Assembly (NCBI GenBank): GCA_902363395.1
Contig: CABIZZ010000003.1
Coordinates: 1-64,000 of the forward strand
Source of the DNA: Streptococcaceae bacterium
GTDB taxonomy: Bacteria; Bacillota; Bacilli; Lactobacillales; Streptococcaceae
Length of the DNA: 64,000 nucleotides
Direction of reading: 5' to 3'
Part shown: one piece after another, positions 36,737 through 44,433 of the stretch
Numbering within the stretch: the stretch's first letter is position 1
Layout of the letters: each line of letters begins with the position of its first letter
The notes under the pieces: model-generated
Databases searched by the model: none
What the model was told of the DNA's origin: nothing
The model's input: the letters and a program-made list of their open reading frames with translations, nothing else
Made by a program: the position numbers and the translations under genes

Positions 36737-37900
36737 ATGCTAGATTATACAAAAGAAGAACTGCTGGAACTGGGGGCTGAGATTACGACGCGCGAAATTT
36801 ATCAGCAACCGGAAGTCTGGATAGAAACCTATCGTCTCTATCAAGAGAAAGCAAAAGAAATCCAAGAGTTTTTGGAGGCTATTGGGAAGCGTCATGGCTA
36901 TATCAAAGTCATCTTGACAGGGGCAGGGACCTCAGCCTATGTGGGGGACACCTTGGTTCCTTATCTGCAGGAAGTGCACGATGAACGGCATTGGAATTTC
37001 CAATCCATTGCGACGACGGATATCGTAGCTCATCCACAAACCTATCTCAAAAAAGAAGTGGCGACTGTCTTGGTTTCCTTCGCACGAAGTGGCAACTCTC
37101 CAGAGAGTGTCGCAACCGTGCAACTGGCCCAAGACTTGGTTGATGAACTTTATCAGATCACCATTACTTGTGCAGCAGAAGGAAAACTGGCCCAGCAAGC
37201 CCACGGAGATGAGCGCAATCTCTTGCTCTTACAGCCGAAAGAAACCAACGACGCCGGCTTTGCCATGACCTCCAGCTTCACCTCTATGCTCCTGACAGCC
37301 CTCTTGGTCTTTGATTCAAGTGAGGAAGAAATCAAGGCAAAACGAGTAGAAGAATTGATTCACCTGTCAGAGCAAGTCTTGGAGAAAGACCGTGAGGTCA
37401 AGGAAGTTGTAGATTTAGATTTCGAACGCGTCATTTATCTGGGGGCAGGACCTTTCTTTGGGCTAGCTCATGAAGCCCAACTCAAGATTTTGGAATTGAC
37501 TGCCGGTAAAATCGCGACCATGTACGAGAGTCCTGTCGGCTTCCGTCACGGACCGAAATCTCTTATCAATGACCAAACTCTCGTCTTGGTATTTGGCTCC
37601 ATTGATCCTTATACGCGTCAGTATGATCTAGATTTGGTTGGAGAAGTAGCAGGGGATCAGATTGCCCGTCAGGTCGTCCTCTTGACGGACCAAGCTGCTG
37701 GGATTGAGCATGTACGAGAAGTGTTGGTAGCATCTTCAGCAGACTCACTGGATATCTACCGTGCCTTCCCTTACATTATCTACGGTCAATTGATTTCTCT
37801 CTTGACTTCTCTCAAGGTTCAAAATCGCCCAGACACACCATCACCAACTGGAACAGTCAACCGTGTTGTACAAGGAGTGGTGATTCACCCTTTTCACTAG
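36737..37900 (+). CDS. agaS: AgaS-type sugar isomerase/deaminase (two SIS domains)
   Basis: 387 residues with two SIS sugar-isomerase domains: TGAGTSAYVGDTL near 55 and SFARSGNSPESVA near 115, then a second domain with YLGAGPFFGLAHEA. The family handles galactosamine- or tagatose-type phosphosugars. AGAGGAG site upstream. Its place between the PTS and galM matches the pneumococcal locus. Confidence 0.88.
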   Translation: MLDYTKEELLELGAEITTREIYQQPEVWIETYRLYQEKAKEIQEFLEAIGKRHGYIKVILTGAGTSAYVGDTLVPYLQEVHDERHWNFQSIATTDIVAHPQTYLKKEVATVLVSFARSGNSPESVATVQLAQDLVDELYQITITCAAEGKLAQQAHGDERNLLLLQPKETNDAGFAMTSSFTSMLLTALLVFDSSEEEIKAKRVEELIHLSEQVLEKDREVKEVVDLDFERVIYLGAGPFFGLAHEAQLKILELTAGKIATMYESPVGFRHGPKSLINDQTLVLVFGSIDPYTRQYDLDLVGEVAGDQIARQVVLLTDQAAGIEHVREVLVASSADSLDIYRAFPYIIYGQLISLLTSLKVQNRPDTPSPTGTVNRVVQGVVIHPFH

Positions 37901-37927
37901 AATGAATGATCTTGGAGGAGACAACTT

Positions 37928-38968
37928 GTGAAACACTATCAAAAATATCTATTTGGTCAATTGGACGGCCAAGATGTAGAAGCTTATCGCCTCGAAAATG
38001 ACCTAGGTTATCAATTGTCTGTCATGACCTATGGGGCGACGATTATAGAGTATGTGACGCCTGACAAACAGGATCAATTCGCTAATATTGTATTGGGTTT
38101 TGACAATTTTGATGCCTATGTCGGCAATAGCCCCAAGTACGGAGCCAGCATTGGTCCAGTTGCTGGCCGGATTGCAGGGGCCAGCTTTGAGCTCAATGGT
38201 CAAACCTATCACTTAGAAGCCAATAATGGCGCCAACTGCAATCACAGTGGACCGACGGGCTGGGACAGCGACTTGTTTAGCGTGGAATCCGTGACAGACC
38301 AAGAAATCACCCTGTACACAGAGCGTGCAGATGGTATCGGTGGTTTCCCTGGAAATCTCAAGATCTGGGTGACCTATGGCTTGACGGAAGCAGGGGAGTT
38401 GGAAATCAGCTATCGAGTAGAAACGGACCAAGATACTCTAGTTAATCCGACCAACCACAGCTATTTCAACCTATCAGGCAACTTCACTCAGCCGATTAAT
38501 GACCATGTCTTTCAGATCAACCATCAAGGGCTTTACCCTATCCATCCCGACGGTATCCCTCTTCACACTGTGGACAAAGAAAGTCCGATCGTTCAGCATC
38601 TCTACCAAGCTATGCTCTTAGAGGATCTCTTTAAGGATTCGGATCCGCAAATCCGCCTGGTAGAAGGCTTAGACCATCCTTTCGCTCTGCCAGAAGGGCA
38701 TGAAAATGCTGGCTTTCTTTACCATCAGCCGTCTGGACGCTTTTTGACCTTCAAGTCAGAAGCTCCCGCCTTGGTGGTGTATTCAGCTAACTTTGTGGAT
38801 GATACTGTTTATCTGGAAGGGCAACCAATGGTTCAGCACAATGGTCTAGCCTTGGAATTCCAAACCGTACCAGATGCCATTCATAGCGACCAAGCTGAAA
38901 AGGTTATCTTGAGAGCAGGTCAAGTCTTCACCAGCAAGACCAGCTACCATGCCATCGCTAAGAAATAG
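37928..38968 (+). CDS. galM: aldose 1-epimerase (mutarotase)
   Basis: Interconverts alpha and beta galactose/glucose. It has 346 residues and starts with GTG behind TTGGAGGAG. Family motifs NPTNHSYFNLSG and the catalytic His region NCNHSG are present. Last gene of the galactoside operon; a large hairpin terminator follows. Confidence 0.92.
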   Translation: MKHYQKYLFGQLDGQDVEAYRLENDLGYQLSVMTYGATIIEYVTPDKQDQFANIVLGFDNFDAYVGNSPKYGASIGPVAGRIAGASFELNGQTYHLEANNGANCNHSGPTGWDSDLFSVESVTDQEITLYTERADGIGGFPGNLKIWVTYGLTEAGELEISYRVETDQDTLVNPTNHSYFNLSGNFTQPINDHVFQINHQGLYPIHPDGIPLHTVDKESPIVQHLYQAMLLEDLFKDSDPQIRLVEGLDHPFALPEGHENAGFLYHQPSGRFLTFKSEAPALVVYSANFVDDTVYLEGQPMVQHNGLALEFQTVPDAIHSDQAEKVILRAGQVFTSKTSYHAIAKK

Positions 38969-38975
38969 ATAAGAA

Positions 38976-39029
38976 AGAGAAGGTGACAAACAAGGATGGG
39001 AAATCTTTGCTTGAAACCTCTCTTTTTTT
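38976..39029 (+). terminator. terminator of the galactoside operon
   Basis: An outer stem AGAGA-AGGT/ACCTCTCT encloses an inner hairpin CAAGGAT/ATCTTTG. A seven-T run follows. Confidence 0.7.
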
Positions 39030-39051
39030 GAAAAAAATTTTTAAAAATGAC

Positions 39052-39068
39052 TATAAGGAAACTTTAAG
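39052..39068 (+). promoter_or_regulatory. CiaR binding site
   Basis: TATAAG-N5-TTTAAG against the consensus TTTAAG-N5-TTTAAG, ending ten bases before the -10 TATACT (39079-39084). This is the geometry of CiaR-activated promoters. Confidence 0.8.
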
Positions 39069-39090
39069 CTTCCCGTCGTATACTAATACC

Positions 39091-39185
39091 ATCATCAAAG
39101 ACCTCCTAACTTTGAATGATAAAACTCCTAAAACTTTTTCATAATAATCTCCCTATAAGAGCCACCAAAACCGGTGGCTTTTTTT
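39091..39185 (+). ncRNA. csRNA, CiaR-dependent small RNA
   Basis: About 95 nt. The 5' hairpin ATCATCAAAG/CTTTG-A-ATGAT exposes the loop ACCTCCTAA, an anti-Shine-Dalgarno. The unpaired middle has further ACTCCT and TCTCCC segments. The terminator is AGCCACC/GGTGGCT plus eight T (39160-39185). This is the layout of streptococcal csRNAs, which block translation of target mRNAs, including comC in S. pneumoniae. The 5' end is estimated from the -10; targets were not worked out. Confidence 0.85.
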
Positions 39186-39187
39186 CT

Positions 39188-39346
39188 GGGAGTGAGACAG
39201 AACAATTTTTTAAAATTGCTTCGCTTCCTTATTTTTTGTCTCAGGTTGAAAAGGTTCCCCAAACCTTTTCAATTGTCTCACCCCCGCACAGGTCAAACAG
39301 TCTGGGAGACTGTTTGAGGTTGCGGATATAGGAAACCTCGTTTCCT
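39188..39346. repeat. multi-hairpin intergenic element
   Basis: GTGAGACA (39192-39199) can pair with TGTCTCA at 39237 or TGTCTCAC at 39274. Further perfect hairpins are TTGAAAAGGTT/AACCTTTTCAA (39246-39272), CAAACAGTCT/AGACTGTTTG (39294-39316) and AGGAAAC/GTTTCCT (39330-39346). No coding potential was recognised; an open frame at 39116-39331 runs through csRNA and hairpins and is not a gene. Confidence 0.6.
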
Positions 39347-39448
39347 CATTAGTAGGTAATCTTTGGAGCTATAAGAGCGAACAAAGATACCAATCAACCA
39401 CTGCGTTATGTAATTATTACTAAACCTATTTCATCTAACCAAGCCTGA

Positions 39449-39558
39449 TAGGGACGTAGACGAGCTTAGGTACGTTCCTTATTTTTTACGAGCATCAACG
39501 TTCCTTATTATAATGTTGAAGGCAGTCCAATAGGGTCGCAGACGGACTACGTTCCTTA
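39449..39558. repeat. degenerate direct repeats upstream of ruvB
   Basis: ACGTTCCTTA occurs three times (about 39472, 39498, 39549). The first and third are preceded by ATAGGG and GTAGACGAGCTT- or GCAGACGGACT-like sequence, giving two roughly 30-base repeats. Nothing else was recognised in 39347-39660. Confidence 0.5.
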
Positions 39559-39668
39559 AAAAGAAACAAGGTAGTTTAAGAGGGGAATCGATTCCCAGCG
39601 CCTAACAATCAATAATTAGTGATATATTGAATAGAATATGATTTTAAATCATCAGAGGCATCATTTTT

Positions 39669-39677
39669 TGCTATAAT
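39669..39677 (+). promoter_or_regulatory. extended -10 of ruvB
   Basis: TG-C-TATAAT ending only seven bases before the ruvB ATG, so transcription should begin at or next to the start codon. Confidence 0.65.
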
Positions 39678-39684
39678 AGACTGT

Positions 39685-40683
39685 ATGAGTAGAATTTTAG
39701 ACAATGAAATCATGGGCGATGAAGAGGCTGTTGAACGGACGCTGCGCCCGCAATATTTACATGAATATATTGGTCAAGATAAGGTCAAGGACCAGCTGAA
39801 AATCTTTATTGAGGCGGCTAAGCTTCGGGATGAAGCGCTGGATCATGTCCTTCTTTTTGGCCCTCCGGGACTGGGGAAGACTACGATGGCCTTTGTCATT
39901 GCCAATGAACTGGGTGTTAATCTCAAGCAGACTTCCGGTCCTGTCATTGAAAAGGCTGGTGACTTGGTAGCTATCCTCAATGATCTAGAGCCGGGCGATG
40001 TCCTCTTTATCGATGAGATCCACCGTCTTCCTATGTCAGTCGAAGAAGTGCTTTACAGCGCCATGGAAGATTTTTACATCGACATTATGATTGGTGCTGG
40101 CGAGACCAGCCGGAGTGTCCATCTGGACCTTCCTCCTTTCACTCTGATTGGGGCGACGACTCGAGCTGGGATGCTGTCCAATCCCTTGCGCGCTCGCTTT
40201 GGGATTACGGGGCACATGGAATACTACGAGCAAGATGATCTGACAGAGATTGTCGAGCGGACTGCCGAGATCTTTGAGATGGAGATTACCCACGAGGCTG
40301 CAGAAGAGCTTTCTCTTCGTAGTCGGGGGACTCCTCGGATTGCCAACCGGTTGCTCAAACGGGTGCGCGATTTTGCCCAGATCATGGGCGATGGCTTGAT
40401 TGACGATACTATTACAGACAAGGCCCTCTCCATGCTAGATGTGGACCATGAAGGGCTGGACTATGTCGATCAAAAGATCCTGCGCACCATGATTGAAATG
40501 TACGGCGGTGGCCCGGTCGGGCTTGGGACTCTATCGGTCAATATTGCCGAAGAGCGCGAGACCGTAGAAGATATGTATGAGCCTTACTTGATTCAGAAAG
40601 GCTTTATCATGCGGACCCGGACAGGGCGCGTGGCGACCCGCAAGGCCTATGAACACCTGGGTTATCCCTACAATGGAGACTAG
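39685..40683 (+). CDS. ruvB: Holliday junction branch-migration ATPase RuvB
   Basis: 332 residues; hexameric motor acting with RuvA. Walker [11 protein letters not shown], Walker B LFIDEIHR, sensor region and a C-terminal winged helix are seen. No ribosome site precedes the ATG. The promoter position suggests a leaderless mRNA. ATG is kept because the family start MSRILDNE matches. Confidence 0.96.
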   Translation: MSRILDNEIMGDEEAVERTLRPQYLHEYIGQDKVKDQLKIFIEAAKLRDEALDHVLLFGPPGLGKTTMAFVIANELGVNLKQTSGPVIEKAGDLVAILNDLEPGDVLFIDEIHRLPMSVEEVLYSAMEDFYIDIMIGAGETSRSVHLDLPPFTLIGATTRAGMLSNPLRARFGITGHMEYYEQDDLTEIVERTAEIFEMEITHEAAEELSLRSRGTPRIANRLLKRVRDFAQIMGDGLIDDTITDKALSMLDVDHEGLDYVDQKILRTMIEMYGGGPVGLGTLSVNIAEERETVEDMYEPYLIQKGFIMRTRTGRVATRKAYEHLGYPYNGD

Positions 40684-40689
40684 AAGAAG

Positions 40690-41256
40690 ATGCTGACGGA
40701 TGAAGCAATCGTAGAACAGATCCAAGCGGATCCGGAGATGATGACAGTCTTGGCTATTATTCGGGATTTCAACCTGGCAGACGCTTGGTTAGCAGCAGGG
40801 GCGGTGCGCAATTTCATCTGGAACCAGCTCTCTGGAAGACCAGGATTTGACGCGTCGACAGATCTGGATCTGGTCTTTTATGACCCTGCGATTAGCTATG
40901 AGGAGACTCTGCAGATCGAGCAAGAATTAAAGAAGACCTATCCCCAGTACGCTTGGGAAGTGAAAAATCAAGTCTATATGCACCAGCATAGTCCGGAGAC
41001 GGCTCCTTATCGCAGTGCTTGTGACGCGGTTTCCAAATACCCCGAGCAGTGTACGGCACTGGCAGTTCGCTTGAGGAAAGATGGTCAGCTAGAGCTCTTT
41101 CTCCCTTATGGGACAAAGGATATCGAAGACTTCATCGTTCAGCCGACTCCACATTTTCTAGCTAGTCCCGAGCGTTTGGCGGTTTATAGAGAGCGCATGC
41201 GGAAGAAAGATTGGAAACGAAAATGGCCAGCCCTTCAGATCATCCTGCCTGAATAA
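40690..41256 (+). CDS. nucleotidyltransferase-fold protein
   Basis: 188 residues of the NTP_transf_6-like group: LAAGAVRNFIWN followed by STDLDLVFYD, the G-x-R and D-x-D elements of the pol-beta fold, and a C-terminal PTPHFLASPERLAVYRERM signature. Starts six bases after ruvB, so likely cotranscribed. Substrate unknown. Confidence 0.8.
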   Translation: MLTDEAIVEQIQADPEMMTVLAIIRDFNLADAWLAAGAVRNFIWNQLSGRPGFDASTDLDLVFYDPAISYEETLQIEQELKKTYPQYAWEVKNQVYMHQHSPETAPYRSACDAVSKYPEQCTALAVRLRKDGQLELFLPYGTKDIEDFIVQPTPHFLASPERLAVYRERMRKKDWKRKWPALQIILPE

Positions 41257-41269
41257 AAAAAGAAAGTCA

Positions 41270-41298
41270 GCCCACTTCAACGGTGGACAGGCTTTTTT
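41270..41298 (+). terminator. terminator after the nucleotidyltransferase gene
   Basis: GCC-CAC ... GTG-GACA-GGC hairpin with TTTTTT. Confidence 0.55.
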
Positions 41299-41348
41299 CG
41301 TCTTGCCTCAAAATTATAATTTTAGCAGATTATATTTTTCTTACATTC

Positions 41349-41357
41349 TGTTATAAT
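41349..41357 (+). promoter_or_regulatory. extended -10 of the tyrosine phosphatase gene
   Basis: TG-T-TATAAT, 17 bases before the start codon; no clear -35. Confidence 0.55.
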
Positions 41358-41374
41358 AGAAAGGAGGTGCTGTC

Positions 41375-41797
41375 ATGAAAAAAATCGTATTTGTGTGTTT
41401 AGGAAATATTTGTCGGAGCCCCATGGCGGAGTTTGTCATGAAGGATTTGACCAACCAGTATGAGATTGAGAGCCGTGCTACTTCTAACTGGGAGCACGGG
41501 AACCCTATTCACCAAGGGACTCAAAAGATTTTTCGCAGTCATGGCGTGCCCTATGATGTGTCTAAAACATCCCTTCAAATCAGTGACAAAGATTTTCATA
41601 CCTTTGACCTGATCTTAGGGATGGATGAAAACAATGTGGCTGACCTCAAACGAATGGCACCGCCTGGAACGGAGCACAAGATTCATCTCTTTGCAGGAGA
41701 AAGTGTCCCAGATCCATGGTACACAGGAGATTTCGAAGAGACCTATCGCCGTGTCCTAGCTGGTTGTCAAGAGTGGTTGGACCGATTAGAAGATTAG
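41375..41797 (+). CDS. low-molecular-weight protein tyrosine phosphatase
   Basis: 140 residues. The phosphate-binding loop VCLGNICRS gives nucleophile Cys8 and Arg14 (Cys-x5-Arg), and the general acid Asp lies in VPDPWYTG. GGAGGTG site upstream. It removes phosphate from tyrosine or arginine residues; the actual substrate is unknown. Confidence 0.92.
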   Translation: MKKIVFVCLGNICRSPMAEFVMKDLTNQYEIESRATSNWEHGNPIHQGTQKIFRSHGVPYDVSKTSLQISDKDFHTFDLILGMDENNVADLKRMAPPGTEHKIHLFAGESVPDPWYTGDFEETYRRVLAGCQEWLDRLED

Positions 41798-41854
41798 TTT
41801 CGGACTGGCTCCTGAAAGGAGTAACCGGCTGAAGATAAAAAGAATGAACAGAAT

Positions 41855-42268
41855 ATGGAAAAAATAAAAGAATTATATGAGACCTATAAGGTCTATGTTA
41901 CGAGAGAGAATATTGAACGCTTGTCCTTGGGGATTATTGTTCTGTCTGCTTTGTGGGTTTTTCTTTCCTCCATTCCTTTCGGAGGTGTGTTGACCCTCGA
42001 TAAGGGAGCTATTCGCTACGACGGAAGTATCGTCCGAGGCAAGATGAATGGCCAAGGGACGGTAACTTTTGAGAACGGGGACACCTACAAGGGCAATTTT
42101 GTCAATGGGACCTTTAGTGGTTATGGAACCTTTACAGCCAAGGCTGGCTGGAAATATGAAGGTGAATTTGTCAATGGCCAACCAGAAGGCCAGGGAACCT
42201 TGACGACAGAACAAAATGTCGTTTATAAGGGAACGTTTAAACAAGGAATTTATCAAAATGCGAATTAA
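41855..42268 (+). CDS. membrane-anchored MORN-repeat protein
   Basis: 137 residues: one membrane helix (about 25-45) followed by three to four MORN repeats (YDGSIVRGKMNGQGT, YKGNFVNGTFSGYGTF, YEGEFVNGQPEGQGTL and a partial last one). It overlaps the acyltransferase gene by 11 bases, so it may act with it at the cell envelope. Confidence 0.85.
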   Translation: MEKIKELYETYKVYVTRENIERLSLGIIVLSALWVFLSSIPFGGVLTLDKGAIRYDGSIVRGKMNGQGTVTFENGDTYKGNFVNGTFSGYGTFTAKAGWKYEGEFVNGQPEGQGTLTTEQNVVYKGTFKQGIYQNAN

Positions 42269-44075
42269 ATGGTTTTCATTGGTACGGATAACGGGACTTC
42301 TTCTCGTTCTTCTCTACCATTTCTTTCAAAAAGTTTTTCCTGGTGGATTTATTGGAGTCGATATCTTCTTTACTTTCTCAGGATTTTTGATCACGGCTCT
42401 TCTGATCGATGAGTTTGCCCGTCATCAAAAAATTGATCTCAGGGGCTTCCTTCGCCGACGCTTCTACCGGATTGTCCCTCCATTAGTCTTTATGGTTTTG
42501 CTGGTCATGCCTTTTACCTTCTTGGTCAGACGAGACTTTATTGCTGGGATTGGGACACAGATTGCAGCCGTCTTTGGCTTTGTGACCAACTTCTATGAGA
42601 TGTTAAGTGGCGGAAGTTACGAAAGTCAGTTCATCCCCCATCTTTTCATTCATACTTGGAGTTTGGCTCTTGAAGTTCATTACTATGTCCTCTGGGCGCT
42701 CTTGGCTTGGTTTTTGGGTAAAAAAGCTAAATCAGTTGGCCAATATAGAGGCTATATCTTCCTATCTTCGACAGGTCTCTTTTTGGTGACTTTCCTGACC
42801 TTCTTTGTCGGAGCGCTGGTCACCAAGAATTTGTCCAATGTCTACTTTTCTAGTATCGCTCACGTCTTTCCTTTCTTTGTGGGGAGTGCTTTAGCGACAG
42901 TGACAGGGATTACAACGACCAGCCCAAATCTTACTCAATTAGTGAAGAAGCTATCTCTACAGAAGACGTTAGCGATTTTAGCGGGTGCTTTTCTAGTTTT
43001 ATTGGTCTTGACCTTTATCCTTCCCTTTGATAGTGTTTGGACCTATTTATTTGGCTTTTTAGTAGCAACTCTTGCTGCATCTGTGATGATTGTGATGACG
43101 CGTGTCCTCCATGAAAAGACACCGAATCAGAAAGAACCAGCAGTGATTACCTTTATTGCAGATACCAGTTATGGGGTTTATCTCTTCCACTGGCCATTTT
43201 ACATCATCTTTTCTCAATTAATGACCAATGGCTGGGCTTCTCTACTAACAGCGCTTGTATCCTTTAGTCTTGCTGCCTTGAGTTTCTATATTATTGAACC
43301 AACCTTGGCTGGACGTGAACCGAAGATTTTTGGGATCTCGATGGATCTCAGAAGTTTCACGAAACCACTCTTTTACAGCGCGATTCCCTTGACCTTGCTC
43401 ATGTTTGGAATTGCACTCTTTGCGCCACGCGTCGGAGCCTTTGATGAAAACCTGATTACCGAAGGGCTTCGTCAATCCGACAGCAAGATGCAGATCACGC
43501 GTGCCCAAGTCGACAATGCTTCAGCGACTTCCTACAATGTGTCAGATGGCGTGACCATGATTGGAGATTCTGTAAACCTTCGGGCATCAGATTATCTGAA
43601 ACAAGTTCTGCCAGATATCCAACTAGACGCTTTGGTGAGTCGCAATCTGGACTCAGGCTTAAAAGTATATGAAACGGATATTGCCAATAGAGTCTTGCTC
43701 AAGAACGTGGTAATCGCACTTGGAACCAACTCTTCTAATAATTATCAAGAATTGTTGGATAAGTTTGTTCAAGAACTACCAAAAGGACATCGCTTAATCT
43801 TTGTGACCCCATATGATGGGCGTGAAGCCAATGATAGCAATAGCGTTACCGTTCAGACTCGACAGTATCAGCTGGAATTGGCTAAAAAATATGACTATGT
43901 CTATGTAGCAGACTGGTACCAAGTTGCTATCGATAATCCAGAGATTTGGGCTGGAACAGATAGTGTCCACTTTGGTTTAGAATCAGATGGCTCCATCGAT
44001 GTCGGAGGAAACTTGTATGCCAACGTCGTGAAAGAAGCAGTTGATCAAGCCAATCAGGGACCAGTTAAACCCTAA
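42258..44075 (+). CDS. OatA-like peptidoglycan/polysaccharide O-acetyltransferase
   Basis: 605 residues: about ten membrane helices of the acyltransferase-3 family (GVDIFFTFSGFLITALL, catalytic His in WSLALEVHYY region) and an extracellular SGNH esterase-like domain from about 410 with GDSV (Ser) and the D-x-x-H pair in DSVHFG. The plan is that of OatA, which O-acetylates muramic acid and gives lysozyme resistance. ATG 42258 is preferred, with AAGGAA upstream; a start at 42216 would lie well inside the MORN gene. Confidence 0.87.
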   Translation: MRIKWFSLVRITGLLLVLLYHFFQKVFPGGFIGVDIFFTFSGFLITALLIDEFARHQKIDLRGFLRRRFYRIVPPLVFMVLLVMPFTFLVRRDFIAGIGTQIAAVFGFVTNFYEMLSGGSYESQFIPHLFIHTWSLALEVHYYVLWALLAWFLGKKAKSVGQYRGYIFLSSTGLFLVTFLTFFVGALVTKNLSNVYFSSIAHVFPFFVGSALATVTGITTTSPNLTQLVKKLSLQKTLAILAGAFLVLLVLTFILPFDSVWTYLFGFLVATLAASVMIVMTRVLHEKTPNQKEPAVITFIADTSYGVYLFHWPFYIIFSQLMTNGWASLLTALVSFSLAALSFYIIEPTLAGREPKIFGISMDLRSFTKPLFYSAIPLTLLMFGIALFAPRVGAFDENLITEGLRQSDSKMQITRAQVDNASATSYNVSDGVTMIGDSVNLRASDYLKQVLPDIQLDALVSRNLDSGLKVYETDIANRVLLKNVVIALGTNSSNNYQELLDKFVQELPKGHRLIFVTPYDGREANDSNSVTVQTRQYQLELAKKYDYVYVADWYQVAIDNPEIWAGTDSVHFGLESDGSIDVGGNLYANVVKEAVDQANQGPVKP

Positions 44076-44092
44076 AATTTACTATATAATTT

Positions 44093-44127
44093 AAGCAATT
44101 TTCACTTGAAGAAAGTTGCTTTTTTTA
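44093..44127 (+). terminator. terminator after the acyltransferase gene
   Basis: Stem AAGCAATTTTC/GAAAGTTGCTT (one G-T pair), then a long T run. Confidence 0.8.
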
Positions 44128-44135
44128 GTAAAATT

Positions 44136-44151
44136 AAGAAAACGCTTACAA
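44136..44151. promoter_or_regulatory. cre site upstream of adhE
   Basis: AAGAAAACGCTTACAA matches WWGAAARCGYTTTCWW at 15 of 16 positions; CcpA target candidate. Confidence 0.65.
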
Positions 44152-44277
44152 AAATTGCGTGAAAATATTTGTTTGTGAAATTGAAGTGCGTTCTCAAAAA
44201 AATCCTTCAATTTTTTCTTGAAAATACTCCTGTATAGAAGGAGAAGGAGGGTTCATGGAAAAAAGTTAAAAAAATCT

Positions 44278-44295
44278 TTGTGAAACTATTTACAA
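44278..44295. promoter_or_regulatory. Rex operator 1 of adhE
   Basis: TTGTGAA-ACTA-TTTACAA, one mismatch from TTGTGAA-N4-TTCACAA. It covers the -35. Confidence 0.75.
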
Positions 44296-44317
44296 ATTTT
44301 CTAAAATAGAGTACAAT
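44289..44317 (+). promoter_or_regulatory. promoter of adhE
   Basis: TTTACA, 17-base spacer, TACAAT. Confidence 0.7.
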
Positions 44318-44321
44318 AATA

Positions 44322-44339
44322 TTGTGAAAAAATTAACAA
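44322..44339. promoter_or_regulatory. Rex operator 2 of adhE
   Basis: TTGTGAA-AAAA-TTAACAA, one mismatch from consensus. It covers the expected transcript start. Confidence 0.75.
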
Positions 44340-44433
44340 ATCGAAATTTCTTACACTATTCTTGAAAGTTTCTGAAAACAGGAAAAAGTTCCGGAAAAGG
44401 ATAAGGGTTTCAAACATTGGAGGAAAGCATCAA

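Noticed and set aside
39116..39331. 71-residue open frame downstream of galM
   Set aside because: It runs through the csRNA and its terminator and several hairpins, has no ribosome site and no coding character.
39370..39390. GCGAACAAAGATAC resembling the CGAACA box of the purC region
   Set aside because: No purine gene nearby and no full PurBox; a single short core is expected by chance.
44254..44268. Four-codon frame (MEKS) after AGGAGG upstream of adhE
   Set aside because: It lies before the adhE promoter and is too short to argue for a gene; could be a decayed start.
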